Positions 18,735-28,991 of a DNA stretch of 64,000 bases are shown here, in pieces (within the stretch, counting starts at the first letter, position 1; each line of letters starts with the position of its first letter). This DNA is from Sphingobacterium paucimobilis HER1398 (lineage in GTDB: Bacteria; Bacteroidota; Bacteroidia; Sphingobacteriales; Sphingobacteriaceae): contig NZ_ATDL01000021.1 in the NCBI RefSeq assembly GCF_000416985.1, positions 186,001-250,000 on the forward strand, read 5' to 3'. The notes under the pieces are model-generated. The model worked only from the letters and a program-made list of their open reading frames with translations, ran no database searches and had not been told where the DNA came from. Both the position numbers and the translations under genes were made by a program.

Positions 18735-18756
18735 AAGAAATTATAACCGAAAAAGT

Positions 18757-21700
18757 ATGAAAATGAAAAGTGTTTTGCAGACTCATAATATAAGTTGGTT
18801 AGAACCTGTTTTTTGGAAGGTCTTGATGGCATTATGTTGTTTGGTGCCAACGACGACGAATCTTTCTGCTCATGACATGTATGTCTATCAACAAACTGTG
18901 GTTGTCACTGGTAAGGTAGTGGATGATAAAGGAGGGCCTCTAGAGGGGGTCAGCATACAAGTAAAAGGACAAAATAAAAAAACAGCAACTGACGCTAAAG
19001 GAAACTATAAGCTCCAGGGAATTCCTGTAAATTCCATATTGGTATTCAGTCATATTGGTTCAGCTCCACAGGAACATAAAGTATCTGTCTCGGGAGTAAA
19101 GAACGTGACAATGGTATTAGCGGAACGAGCATTGGAAGATGTCGTTGTCATTGGGTATGGTACCGTGAAGAAAGATGATCTGACGGGATCAGTAAGTCAG
19201 GTTGATATGAAAGACCTTATGGAAGCACCAGTCGGATCCTTTGACGAGGCCTTAGCTGGAAGAGTTGCAGGTGTTCAGGTATCTTCCAGTGATGGACAGC
19301 CAGGAGCAGGAATGAATATTGTTATTCGTGGGGCTAACTCTCTGACTCAAAGTAATGCACCATTATATGTTATTGATGGATTTCCAATCGAAGACCCTGA
19401 TAATGCTGCTGTTAACCCCGAAGAAATCGAATCATTGACAATATTAAAAGATGCTTCGGCTACGGCTATTTACGGGGCTAGGGGTGCGAATGGCGTTATT
19501 ATTATACAGACAAAAAAGGGAAAGGTAGGAAAACCAATAATATCACTGAATTCTTCTTTGGGCTTTCAGCAAGTGGCCAAGACGATGAAAATGATGACAC
19601 CTTGGGAATTTGTAAACCTACAGATGGAGATATCGCCTAGCCGAGCGAAAGATATATATACAACTGCAGACCTGGATCCCTCCAATGAAAACTATGATCC
19701 TAATGGAAGAACCTTGGAAGATTATAGAAATTTAAAAGGTATCGATTGGCAGAACCTACTTTTTAGAAAGTCACTAAATCAGAACCATACATTATCTCTC
19801 CGTGGAGGTACTAAGACGACGAGGTATTCCTTCTCGGGATCTATTTTTGATCAACAAGGTATTATTATCAATACAGGCTCCAACAGGTATCAGGCACGGT
19901 TGACACTTGATCATGAGTTTAATAAAAAATTCAGAATAGGACTTAATGTCAACTATAGTGAAAACGAACGTACGGGGCAGATTGTGAATGCTGGAGGAGC
20001 TTCCAATTATACTGCTTTTGCGCTCTATAGAACTTGGGCATACCGTCCGGTCACCGGAAGGATTAATTATGACCTGATTGATGCCGGGTTTGATGACGAG
20101 TACGAAAATGAGTCCGATCTTCGTTTAAATCCAATCATCACCGCAAAGAATGATTATACGCACAGATTGAATTACTACTTTACACCAAATGTCAATCTAG
20201 AGTACGATATCAATAATAAATTGAAGTGGAAGTCCGTATTTTCCCTAAACAGTGTACGATCAGAAAATCAGACGTTTTATAACTCGGAGACTCCACATGG
20301 CAGTCCAAGAAATAGATTCCTAGCACGTGGTGTGCATGGTATTATGGGGTATTCACAAAGCAATGTTTGGTCTAACGAAAATACATTGACTTATAAAAGA
20401 ACATTTGCTAAGGCGCATAATCTAGAAGTGATGGGTGGCTTCTCTGTTCAAGAAGGGAGCAGTATAAATAAGGGGTTTGGTACGATGGGAATTACCGACG
20501 AAACTTTGATTATGCAAGGTTTAGAGCTTGGGATTCCGTACACGTCCTCTGCCAGTGCGGGAGAGTTTGGCATGGTATCGGGTTTTGGCCGCTTGAACTA
20601 CGACTTCAAATCTCGCTATTTGCTAACGATGACGTATCGGGCAGATGGTTCTTCCAAATTTGCTAAAGGCAATCGGTTCAGTTATTTTCCTTCATTTGCC
20701 GCAGCATGGAATATGAAGAGAGAAGAATTTTTAAAATACAGCGAGCTTATTTCCGAGGCTAAATTAAGGGTGAGTTATGGAGCTACTGGTAATAATAGAA
20801 TAGGTAACTATGACACTTATGGAACGGTGAATACGGCTTTGTCAAATACATATTCATTTGGTAATAAGCTCCCTCCTGGAGGTGTCTACGTCTCCAAAAT
20901 GGGGAATGATGAGTTAAGATGGGAGACTACAGAGCAATTGAATATTGGGTATGATTTAAGCTTTTTGAACAAACGAGTGAGCCTAACCTTGGATTATTAC
21001 CAAAAGACAACAAAGGATCTCTTGCTAAATGCAGATATGCCGATATCGTCTGGGTTTGAGCGGGTGTTTAAAAACATTGGGTCCCTCCAAAATAACGGAT
21101 TTGAGGTTACATTAAATACGACAAATATCAATAATGGCAAGTTCTCCTGGAGATCTAGTTTTAATATTGGATTCAACAACAATAAAATAATAAAACTGAC
21201 TCGCAATCAACATAGTATGTTCAGTAATATGGTTGTAGGTGGAAACACGTCGGCATTGTACGTGTCTAGGGTTGGTTATCCTGCAGGTATGTTCTATGGA
21301 TATATATTTGATGGTATCTATCAAGTTGAAGACTTTAATATTTCGTCTACTGGTAAGTATACATTAAAGTCGGATCTGCCAGAGTATGGCGAAGGTAGTC
21401 GCTCAAGTATTCAACCGGGATATATACGATTTAAGGATTTAAATGGTGATGGTAGAATTGACGATAAGGATATGTCCATTATTGGGCGTGGGCAGCCTAT
21501 CCATGCAGGTGGATTTGCCAATAACTTTTCATATAAGGGATTTTATTTGCATGTTTTTCTGCAATGGTCTTACGGCAATGATGTTTTCAATGCAAACAGG
21601 ATGATATTCGACGGTAACTATTCTGGGCTTTTCAATGTCAATCAGTACGCATCATACAATGATAGATGGACTCCTGAAAATAGGTCTAATACGTTATATA

Positions 21701-21996
21701 AACCATCAGGAGGAGGTCCTCCAGGATATCTGTCGAACAGAACGTTGGAAGATGGCTCTTTTTTACGCCTGAAAACGGTATCCCTGAGCTATACTATCCC
21801 TGCTCAGTTTTCGAAGAAAGCTTATATTAATAAGTTGAGTTTACGGATGGCTATACAGAATTTGTTGACATTCAGTAACTATTCGGGGATGGATCCCGAA
21901 GTGTCGACCCGCCATTCTGTGCTTACTCCAGGATTTGATTATTCACCTTATCCACAACCAAGAACGGTGACTTTTGGTTTAAATGCAACCTTGTAA
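18757..21996 (+). CDS. SusC/RagA-family TonB-dependent receptor (second of tandem pair)
   Basis: 1079-residue outer-membrane importer. N-terminal signal region (about 1-43; the cleavage region is near LSAHD), carboxypeptidase-regulatory-like domain about 50-125 (VTGKVVDDKGGPLEGVS), a standard plug (VVVIGYGTVKKDDLTGSV, LYVIDGFPI, LTILKDASATAIYGARGANG) and barrel. The ATG at 18757 was chosen over one at 18721 that overlaps the previous gene. It lies 11 nt before susD and is the canonical partner of that protein. EF-hand-like DLNGDGRIDDKD near the C-terminus is common in SusC barrels. Confidence 0.94.
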   Translation: MKMKSVLQTHNISWLEPVFWKVLMALCCLVPTTTNLSAHDMYVYQQTVVVTGKVVDDKGGPLEGVSIQVKGQNKKTATDAKGNYKLQGIPVNSILVFSHIGSAPQEHKVSVSGVKNVTMVLAERALEDVVVIGYGTVKKDDLTGSVSQVDMKDLMEAPVGSFDEALAGRVAGVQVSSSDGQPGAGMNIVIRGANSLTQSNAPLYVIDGFPIEDPDNAAVNPEEIESLTILKDASATAIYGARGANGVIIIQTKKGKVGKPIISLNSSLGFQQVAKTMKMMTPWEFVNLQMEISPSRAKDIYTTADLDPSNENYDPNGRTLEDYRNLKGIDWQNLLFRKSLNQNHTLSLRGGTKTTRYSFSGSIFDQQGIIINTGSNRYQARLTLDHEFNKKFRIGLNVNYSENERTGQIVNAGGASNYTAFALYRTWAYRPVTGRINYDLIDAGFDDEYENESDLRLNPIITAKNDYTHRLNYYFTPNVNLEYDINNKLKWKSVFSLNSVRSENQTFYNSETPHGSPRNRFLARGVHGIMGYSQSNVWSNENTLTYKRTFAKAHNLEVMGGFSVQEGSSINKGFGTMGITDETLIMQGLELGIPYTSSASAGEFGMVSGFGRLNYDFKSRYLLTMTYRADGSSKFAKGNRFSYFPSFAAAWNMKREEFLKYSELISEAKLRVSYGATGNNRIGNYDTYGTVNTALSNTYSFGNKLPPGGVYVSKMGNDELRWETTEQLNIGYDLSFLNKRVSLTLDYYQKTTKDLLLNADMPISSGFERVFKNIGSLQNNGFEVTLNTTNINNGKFSWRSSFNIGFNNNKIIKLTRNQHSMFSNMVVGGNTSALYVSRVGYPAGMFYGYIFDGIYQVEDFNISSTGKYTLKSDLPEYGEGSRSSIQPGYIRFKDLNGDGRIDDKDMSIIGRGQPIHAGGFANNFSYKGFYLHVFLQWSYGNDVFNANRMIFDGNYSGLFNVNQYASYNDRWTPENRSNTLYKPSGGGPPGYLSNRTLEDGSFLRLKTVSLSYTIPAQFSKKAYINKLSLRMAIQNLLTFSNYSGMDPEVSTRHSVLTPGFDYSPYPQPRTVTFGLNATL

Positions 21997-22007
21997 ATAG
22001 CTATATT

Positions 22008-23918
22008 ATGAGAAAAATAGTTTATTATCTGATAGGCTTGGCCGCAATTTCGAGCTTTAGTGCTTGCGATAAAATATTAGACAAACAACCCAAGGATTTT
22101 TATCCTTCGGTGACGGATTATTATGATACAGAAGAACATTTGGAAGGGAGTATAAGGGGGGTATATAATACGTTGAAAGCTTCTATGTTATACGGCGGAC
22201 AGATGCATTATATGTTGGGGTTTGAAGCAGATGAAGGCTATTATTCCCGAGATGGTGTGGCCATTGGTCCACACGCTAACAACTTTACTTCGGGACATTC
22301 CAGTGTGTACAACTTTTGGAAAGAATTATATACGGGCATAGGCCGGGCAAATATTTTTCTAGCCAACGTAGATCATAATAAGGAAATCGAACAGGCATTT
22401 CGAGACAAGCTAAGAGGAGAAGCTCTTTTTTTAAGAGCTTACTATTACTTTATGTTAGTAAAAACCTACGGAGGAGTACCTCTGTCTCTAGAACCTATCA
22501 AAGATGTCGAAGACATAGACAAACCTAGAGCAACAGCCAAGGAGGTGTATGAGCAGATAATCCGAGATATGACAGAAGCAGAGGGATTAGTAGACGGCAT
22601 CCAAAAAATAGGACACGGTGGCCGTGTTAGCAAGTCCGCAGTACGTGGTATATTGGCACGTGTCTGCCTGCATATGGCGGGATATCCAGTTCGGGATTTG
22701 ACAAAGTACGCAGAAGCGAAAGCGTGGGCTTTGAAAGTCATGAATGACCCTGAGTTCAGGCATGAGTTAAACCCAGATTTCAAACAGATCTTTATCAATT
22801 ATGCACAAGATATCTATGATCCAAAAGAGAGTATTTGGGAGGTGGAGTTCATGGGCAATGGCTCTGATGCTTATTCCGAAACAGGACAGGTTGGTTACAT
22901 GTCAGGACCAATATCTACTTCGGATGTGATTGGACAATGCTTTGGAGGGGTGCGGGTCACTTCCAAGCTGTATGACCTGTATACTACTCAGAGTATAAGA
23001 GGATCTCAGTCTAGTTCTACAGGTGATCTTAGAAGAGATTGGACTATTGCCAGTTTTACCTATGATGGCAGTAAGCATGATTTCTCTACTTCTTATTCTA
23101 CATCTTTTACGGCAGTTTATCGGAATTATAGACATGTGGGAAAATTTAGAAGAGAATACGAAACGTTGCTGCCTAAGCACCGAACCCGTACGCCACAAAA
23201 TTTTCCTTTACTGCGTTATGCCGACGTCCTGCTGATGTACGCAGAGGCAGACTATGAAACCGTTTACCAAGGCAATGAGCTGTCTAATGGAGTACCTAGT
23301 GCAGAAGCTGTAGATGCTATTCGGAAGGTACGTTTACGCTCGTACAACGTGGGTGGGATACGCAATTTTGGAATTAATAATCCAGGATCGGGTTATACGA
23401 CACCACCGAAAATCGCTATGCCAGCAGGTACAGGATCAGGTGCTGTTATTACCGCACGTATACATACAACAGGAGTAAATAAAGGTCAGTTGGCCGGTTT
23501 TGACTTGGGAAGAGATCCGGTTACAGGATTTAAAATGGGGAAAGGCTATACAGCAGATAATAGTGGTAATATGCTCGTTATCACCCCTAGACAAGGGAGT
23601 GCCCGTGCAAATGCTCGTTTTTATGCAGCTTCAGATGTAGAATTACAAGCTTCAGAACTTGATGACTTTAGAAAAACAATACAAGACGAACGTATGCGCG
23701 AGCTGGCTTTTGAGACGATACGGAAGTGGGATCTTACACGATGGGGGATCTTCGAATTTGAAATGCGGCAGGTAAAGAATTTCTTAAACACAAGTGGGAT
23801 GACGGATCGATATTTCTATAGCTATTTTGCAAATGCCAGAGACAAGCATAAGCTATGGCCTATCCCAGCACGGGAGTTGAATCTCAACAATGAATTGGTA
23901 CAGAATCCAGGATGGTAA
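22008..23918 (+). CDS. SusD/RagB-family lipoprotein with a glycine-rich insertion
   Basis: 636-residue surface lipoprotein (Cys20 after FSA), the substrate-capturing partner of the preceding SusC. Family segments are the N-terminal helical core (GEALFLRAYYYFMLVKTYGG) and the C-terminal block DERMRELAFETIRKWDLTRWG. It is about 100 residues longer than usual because roughly residues 450-545, between RKVRLRSYN and DDFRKTIQ, are occupied by a Gly/Thr-rich beta-type stretch (PGSGYTTPPKIAMP, GTGSGAVITARIHTTG, GKGYTADNSGNM). Such GSGYT/GTGSGA patterns resemble adhesion or tail-fibre repeats, so the insert may form an extra surface loop for substrate contact. Confidence 0.93.
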   Translation: MRKIVYYLIGLAAISSFSACDKILDKQPKDFYPSVTDYYDTEEHLEGSIRGVYNTLKASMLYGGQMHYMLGFEADEGYYSRDGVAIGPHANNFTSGHSSVYNFWKELYTGIGRANIFLANVDHNKEIEQAFRDKLRGEALFLRAYYYFMLVKTYGGVPLSLEPIKDVEDIDKPRATAKEVYEQIIRDMTEAEGLVDGIQKIGHGGRVSKSAVRGILARVCLHMAGYPVRDLTKYAEAKAWALKVMNDPEFRHELNPDFKQIFINYAQDIYDPKESIWEVEFMGNGSDAYSETGQVGYMSGPISTSDVIGQCFGGVRVTSKLYDLYTTQSIRGSQSSSTGDLRRDWTIASFTYDGSKHDFSTSYSTSFTAVYRNYRHVGKFRREYETLLPKHRTRTPQNFPLLRYADVLLMYAEADYETVYQGNELSNGVPSAEAVDAIRKVRLRSYNVGGIRNFGINNPGSGYTTPPKIAMPAGTGSGAVITARIHTTGVNKGQLAGFDLGRDPVTGFKMGKGYTADNSGNMLVITPRQGSARANARFYAASDVELQASELDDFRKTIQDERMRELAFETIRKWDLTRWGIFEFEMRQVKNFLNTSGMTDRYFYSYFANARDKHKLWPIPARELNLNNELVQNPGW

Positions 23919-23930
23919 AAAAATAAAGTT

Positions 23931-24872
23931 ATGAATGCAAAGTTAATTCTATATGGGAGTCTGTTGTGCTTCTTGATTATTTCCTGCGATAAAAAGATAG
24001 AGCTTTCGCCAGGATTGGACAGTTTTGACGTTACGACGGAGAAGGATGTTTACAAGGTCGATGAAGACGTTGTCTTTAATTTCAGTGGCGATCCCGATAT
24101 GATTGCGTTTTATTCAGGCGAATTATATAGTGAATACGCCTATAAAGACGAACGTGTGGTCAATTTGGATAAGACCGTATTGAATTTTACAAGTATGCGA
24201 CCTGAACTACAAAATGCACAGGTACCAGACTTCCAGGTATTGGTTTCCACCGATTTTAATGATACTTATACCTATGAAAATATTACGAATGCTTCTTGGA
24301 CCGATATCACTTCCGAATTTACATTGGGCGGAACGGCCTATTTGCCTTCGGGTGATTACGAAATATCCAAACTCTATGAAAAGGGGAAACCTTTGTATGT
24401 AGCATTTCGGTATAAAAATAAAGCGCAGGAAATAGCAGGAGTTGTAAGAAGGTTGCTGATCCAAAGTTTTCAAATGGTAGGGCAATCCAATTGGGGAAGC
24501 CATCTAATCGGTGATCCTGTGTCATCGGATTTCAGAATAATTGAAAAAAATGCAGATTTCAAAACAGCCACATCTCTGACCAATACAACGATAACTTTAG
24601 CGGGGTATTCCAGAGAAAAGGGAAGTTCTGATCCAGACCCGGAAACGGATACTTGGACTGTGACCAAAGCGTTCGATTTAGATATATTAGACAATGGGCC
24701 AGATCGTCCGGTTGCGTTGAAAGGGAACCAGGATCCTAAAATGAAAAGTCATATCTACAATTTTAAAGAGCCAGGGGAGTACCTTGTGACTTTTATTGGT
24801 ATCAATGCCAATATCAATGAAAATAAACAGGTGGTTAGACAGTTAAAGATAAAAGTAGAAAATCCTGATTAA
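23931..24872 (+). CDS. DUF5017-like surface glycan-binding lipoprotein (SusE position)
   Basis: 313-residue lipoprotein (Cys19, IISC) directly after SusD, the place of SusE/SusF-type accessory glycan-binding proteins. The N-terminal part (about 28-110; FDVTTEKDVYKVDEDVVFNF, then MIAFYSGELYSEYAY) fits DUF5017, an Ig-like beta-sandwich domain common in this position. The remainder is beta-rich and unassigned. It probably binds the polysaccharide at the cell surface; no catalytic motif is seen. Confidence 0.75.
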   Translation: MNAKLILYGSLLCFLIISCDKKIELSPGLDSFDVTTEKDVYKVDEDVVFNFSGDPDMIAFYSGELYSEYAYKDERVVNLDKTVLNFTSMRPELQNAQVPDFQVLVSTDFNDTYTYENITNASWTDITSEFTLGGTAYLPSGDYEISKLYEKGKPLYVAFRYKNKAQEIAGVVRRLLIQSFQMVGQSNWGSHLIGDPVSSDFRIIEKNADFKTATSLTNTTITLAGYSREKGSSDPDPETDTWTVTKAFDLDILDNGPDRPVALKGNQDPKMKSHIYNFKEPGEYLVTFIGINANINENKQVVRQLKIKVENPD

Positions 24873-24897
24873 GTCGGATAAAAACACATATAAGCAG

Positions 24898-26904
24898 ATG
24901 AAGAAGATTTACTTTTACATAGGTATAGTACTGCTCGTCCTTGTTGGGTGCTCGAGGGATATCGAATCTATTTTGGTCGAGGAGTCTGTAGTAGAGAGCG
25001 AAACAAAAGTGTTGGCGGATGGAACACAACTGAGATTTAGTAATCTAGGACCGCAGATATTCAATACGGATATTAGTACCGCTGCCTTTTACGAAAACAA
25101 TCAAGGCAATAAATATCTTTATGCCGTTGTGGCGGGAGAGCCAGCGCATTTGATCGGTTATGACTTGAGTGCAGGTGATAAGTTGATAACGGATATTGCG
25201 TTACCGCTAGGCAACACATCCAATTCCATGGTGTTTTCTACGGATGGCATTCTGTACTTTACTGGTGGCGGACGATTATATGCGCATACAGTGGGGAGCA
25301 GTACTATAGACGATCTTGGAGTTGCACTGAACAAGCAGACCTCCCTTTACGATCTGAATAAAGGGAAAAATGGTATTATCTATGGAGGAACTTACCCCGA
25401 TGGAAAGATATTTGAATATCACCCTCAGACAGGCTTTAAGGATTTGGGAGCCATGGCAACAGGAAAGAACTATGTACGATCTATGGTATATCATGAAGCT
25501 TCCCATAAAATCTTTGCAGGAATGGGGACTGGAGCTCAGCTCATTGAGTTCGACCTCGGTACGGGGACCAAGAATAATATTCTTCCTGCCAACTTTGAAG
25601 ATCAAGAGTTTTTGTACCAAATGAGTCTTGTTGAAGGTGTTGCAGGAGAGGACAGGCTGTTTATGACACTGCAGAATAGTAATGTTACATTGGCCTATAA
25701 TATCAGTACAGGCAAGTTTGAATTTGAAGGGCCTGCGATATGGGTACCCAGTATAGTAAAGGCCCCTTCGTCCGATATTGTTTACTTTACCAAAGGAGCA
25801 AACGTATATGCTTTTGATAACCTTGCTGCTGGTAATTATGACCAGCGCGTGGTAACTCCGGTATCGGGCAGTGGACGCTCTTCTGTATTTTTTGGTAAGG
25901 TGTTGCACATGTTCTCCAATACCGGACAGTTGTTGCGATACGATATCGACCGAAGTACTGCTAATCCTTCTAATCTGGAGATACCGGGGCAGCCTCGGCA
26001 ATTGAACGATGTGCATATCGGCCCTGGTCATACGATATGGACGTCTGGCTATCAATATGGAGATAATGCTGCATATAGTACTAAGACAAAGAAAACCACC
26101 CCATTTATAGGATTGCCACAGACGGAAAGTGCGGCAATGTATCTAGATAATATGTATTTTGGTACCTATACCAAAGCACGTATCTACAAGTACAATAGCC
26201 GGTTGCCTTGGAAAATGAACCAGAACCCCAAATTAGTTACGACTGTTTCTGGTCAAGACCGACCATTTGCTGGGACGGAAGTGTCTACGAAAGGTCGTGT
26301 GTTTTTCGGAACTGTACCAAACTATGGGGCCAACGGTGGAGTATTAGTTGAAATCGATGTCAAAAATAATGACCGGGTGACCAACCATAAACCTGTTCCT
26401 GATCAGTCCATCATATCTTTATTAGAGCACGAAGGAACTCTTTTCGGTGGTACATCGATTTGGGGAGGATTGGGGAGCGATCCTGTGGCCACAGAGGCCA
26501 AGCTATTTGTGTGGGATATTGAGAAAGGAGTCAAGTTACATGAGGTAGTGCCGGTAAGTGGTGCGCGATTTATCTCCTGTCTGTTGAAAGGTAATGATGG
26601 TTATATCTGGGGTATAGCGCAAGGAAATCTTTTTAAGATTGACCCAAAAAGCTATGAAGTCGTCTCTACAGTGAAGATCTGGAGTGATAATAGAGCCTCA
26701 CATGTTTGGCGACCTGATCAATTAATTTTATCACCAAGAGATAATATGTACTACGGAGCTGTAGGAAGTAACTTGTTTCGGTTCAATCCAGAGACTACAG
26801 CGGTGGAAAGACTGAATCTGGTTGGAGGGCACTTAACATTGGGGGCTGACGGTGATTTTTATTTTATCCGTGCTTCCGATTTGTGGAAGATGGAAGTTAG
26901 ATAG
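24898..26904 (+). CDS. Beta-propeller lipoprotein of unknown function (paralogue A)
   Basis: 668-residue lipoprotein (Cys18, LVGC) made of repeated beta-blade units throughout: ADGTQLRFSNLG opens it, and blades carry phrases such as GKNGIIYGGTYPDGKIFEY and GNDGYIWGIAQGNLFKID. The segment LPQTESAAMYLDNMYFGTYT is matched in the next gene, which is a full-length paralogue. I do not recognise an enzyme family with certainty. Options are a surface glycan-binding propeller or a propeller-fold polysaccharide lyase. The lipid anchor on this copy, against a plain signal peptide on the other, suggests different locations for two related activities. Confidence 0.6.
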   Translation: MKKIYFYIGIVLLVLVGCSRDIESILVEESVVESETKVLADGTQLRFSNLGPQIFNTDISTAAFYENNQGNKYLYAVVAGEPAHLIGYDLSAGDKLITDIALPLGNTSNSMVFSTDGILYFTGGGRLYAHTVGSSTIDDLGVALNKQTSLYDLNKGKNGIIYGGTYPDGKIFEYHPQTGFKDLGAMATGKNYVRSMVYHEASHKIFAGMGTGAQLIEFDLGTGTKNNILPANFEDQEFLYQMSLVEGVAGEDRLFMTLQNSNVTLAYNISTGKFEFEGPAIWVPSIVKAPSSDIVYFTKGANVYAFDNLAAGNYDQRVVTPVSGSGRSSVFFGKVLHMFSNTGQLLRYDIDRSTANPSNLEIPGQPRQLNDVHIGPGHTIWTSGYQYGDNAAYSTKTKKTTPFIGLPQTESAAMYLDNMYFGTYTKARIYKYNSRLPWKMNQNPKLVTTVSGQDRPFAGTEVSTKGRVFFGTVPNYGANGGVLVEIDVKNNDRVTNHKPVPDQSIISLLEHEGTLFGGTSIWGGLGSDPVATEAKLFVWDIEKGVKLHEVVPVSGARFISCLLKGNDGYIWGIAQGNLFKIDPKSYEVVSTVKIWSDNRASHVWRPDQLILSPRDNMYYGAVGSNLFRFNPETTAVERLNLVGGHLTLGADGDFYFIRASDLWKMEVR

Positions 26905-26918
26905 CATAGAAAGGCATA

Positions 26919-28931
26919 ATGAAAAATAAAATTGAAATAAGATTAGGGATAATATGGTTTCTGTTTTTGACAGGGTTTATAGCATTTGCCCAGCAAGCTG
27001 CCTATCCCAAATTTCAAGAGCAGACCTTAGCGGACGGAAGGAAGATAACCTATACCAATCTTGGTGCCCAACTGTTAGACAAAACGATTGAAGGATCAGC
27101 TTTTTATGAAGATACAAAAGGAAAGAAGTACCTGTATACGGTCGTCCGTGGCCAACCAGCCCATTTATTGGGATACGAGTTGGAGAGTAATAATCTGATT
27201 GCCGATATCGCTATGCCTTCGAATAATGGGTCACCTTCACTTACCTTCTCTACGGATGGTACACTGTACATTAGCGGTCAGGGCGGTATACTGTATGCCC
27301 ATACGCCAGGCAGCGACAGTGTTAGGCGTATTGGACAATGCTTGCCAAAGCAGACTGTGATGTATGATTTGAGAGCTGGAGTAGATGGTGAAATATATGG
27401 AGGAACCTACCCCAATTGCCAGGTTTTTAGATATCATCCTAAAGATGGGTTTACGGATGTGGGTAAAGGAACCTTAGTGAAGGGAGAGAGTTACGTCAGA
27501 TCGATGGTCTATCACCAAAAAACAAATAAAATATACGCGGGAGTCGGAGCAAGGGCTTCTTTAATAGAGCTTGATCTATCGACAGGAGCTAAACGAGATA
27601 TTTTACCAGAGGAATTCCGTGGAGAACAGTTTGTATATACGATGGCCTTGGTGGAGGGAGTATCTGGAGGAGACAGGATTTTTATTACCCTACAGAATTC
27701 CAATAATATATTGATTTTTAATATCGCTTCTGGTCGTTTTGAGCATCAGGTTAAAGGTCCTTATATCAAAGGTGCCATCAAATCACCATTAAGCGATGAA
27801 GTTTATTTTACCCAGGGAGCGAACAGATTATTACGTTATGATAACATCAATGCTTCGTCCCTTGATCCTGTTTTTGTGACGGATGTGTCTGCAAATGTCA
27901 TTGTGTCGAAAGCTTACGGCAATCGTTTGTTTATGTTGACTGCCAAAGGACAGGTGATTATTTATGATACAGAAAAGAAAGAGGTGAACAAACAAGAATT
28001 GGCTATTGTCGGACAACCAAAGTTGCTCGGTATACTTCACGAAGGACCTGCTGAAAGTATTTGGACAGGTGGTTACTTGAATGGAGCCAATGCGTCTTAC
28101 GATCCTAAAACAGGAAATAAGGTGGTATACGAAGGGTTGAATCAGACTGAGAGTGCAGCAAGCTATGGTGATAAAATATATTTTGGTACCTATACCAAAG
28201 CTAAGTTTTATAGCTACGACAGTAAACAGCCTTGGCACATGGGTAAAAATCCTAAGCAGATTGGTGTGGTCCCAGAGCAAGATAGACCATTTGGAGCCTT
28301 AAGTATTCCAGATATGGGTAAGGTTTTCTTCGGGACAGTACCGGGCTATGGTATGAATGGAGGGGTGCTTGTAGAATTCGATGTGTCGAATAGTAATAAA
28401 ATGTCCTATTATAAGGATGTCGTCAAGGACCAATCGATCATCACTCTTCTGTATGATAATAAAAAGGTATTTGGAGGGTCTTCTATATGGGGTGGACTAG
28501 GGGGGCAGCCTCTTGCTGCTGAAGCGGTTCTTTTTGTGTGGGATATTGTTCAGAAAAAGAAAATACATGAAGTGGTACCAGTTAAAGGTGCAAAATCAAT
28601 TACCTGTCTGATTCATGGTAACGATGGGTATATATGGGGACTTGCGAATGGTTATCTTTTTAAAGTCGATCCAGTCAGTTTTTCCGTTGTATCTCGTGTT
28701 CAGATTCTTTCGGATGGCCGATCTAGTCATGTCTGGCGACCGGATTACTTAGTTTTCTGTGGCGCTGATGGCATGTATTATGGTTCTATTGCTCATCAAC
28801 TCTTTAGATTAAATCCAAAAACAATGGCGGTCGAAAAACTTAATCAGTCGATAAAAGGTCTCTTGGCCGGACCGGATAACGAAATGTATTTTTATCGAGA
28901 AGGGGATCTTTGGAGGATAGATGTAAAGTAG
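26919..28931 (+). CDS. Secreted beta-propeller protein of unknown function (paralogue B)
   Basis: 670-residue paralogue of the preceding gene, starting 14 nt after it. It has an ordinary signal peptide (about 1-25, GFIAFAQQ) instead of a lipobox, so it is periplasmic or secreted. Conserved between the two copies: YEGLNQTESAASYGDKIYFG-type segment, FFGTVPGYGMNGGVLVEFD, FGGSSIWGGLG, SHVWRPD and the closing DLWRIDV. Retention of histidine, arginine and tryptophan clusters (VVRGQPAHL, SHVWRPD, QDRPFG) in both copies hints at a shared ligand or active site in the propeller pore; this is inference. Confidence 0.6.
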   Translation: MKNKIEIRLGIIWFLFLTGFIAFAQQAAYPKFQEQTLADGRKITYTNLGAQLLDKTIEGSAFYEDTKGKKYLYTVVRGQPAHLLGYELESNNLIADIAMPSNNGSPSLTFSTDGTLYISGQGGILYAHTPGSDSVRRIGQCLPKQTVMYDLRAGVDGEIYGGTYPNCQVFRYHPKDGFTDVGKGTLVKGESYVRSMVYHQKTNKIYAGVGARASLIELDLSTGAKRDILPEEFRGEQFVYTMALVEGVSGGDRIFITLQNSNNILIFNIASGRFEHQVKGPYIKGAIKSPLSDEVYFTQGANRLLRYDNINASSLDPVFVTDVSANVIVSKAYGNRLFMLTAKGQVIIYDTEKKEVNKQELAIVGQPKLLGILHEGPAESIWTGGYLNGANASYDPKTGNKVVYEGLNQTESAASYGDKIYFGTYTKAKFYSYDSKQPWHMGKNPKQIGVVPEQDRPFGALSIPDMGKVFFGTVPGYGMNGGVLVEFDVSNSNKMSYYKDVVKDQSIITLLYDNKKVFGGSSIWGGLGGQPLAAEAVLFVWDIVQKKKIHEVVPVKGAKSITCLIHGNDGYIWGLANGYLFKVDPVSFSVVSRVQILSDGRSSHVWRPDYLVFCGADGMYYGSIAHQLFRLNPKTMAVEKLNQSIKGLLAGPDNEMYFYREGDLWRIDVK

Positions 28932-28991
28932 GTAGGGGTTCCCAATATGAATTAGTAGATATTTAAAATGACAATAATAAATCGTGTAATT

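Noticed and set aside
25276..26055. A 259-codon open frame on the minus strand
   Set aside because: It is fully opposite a beta-propeller gene with good signal peptide and paralogue support; the reverse protein has no recognisable composition or domain.
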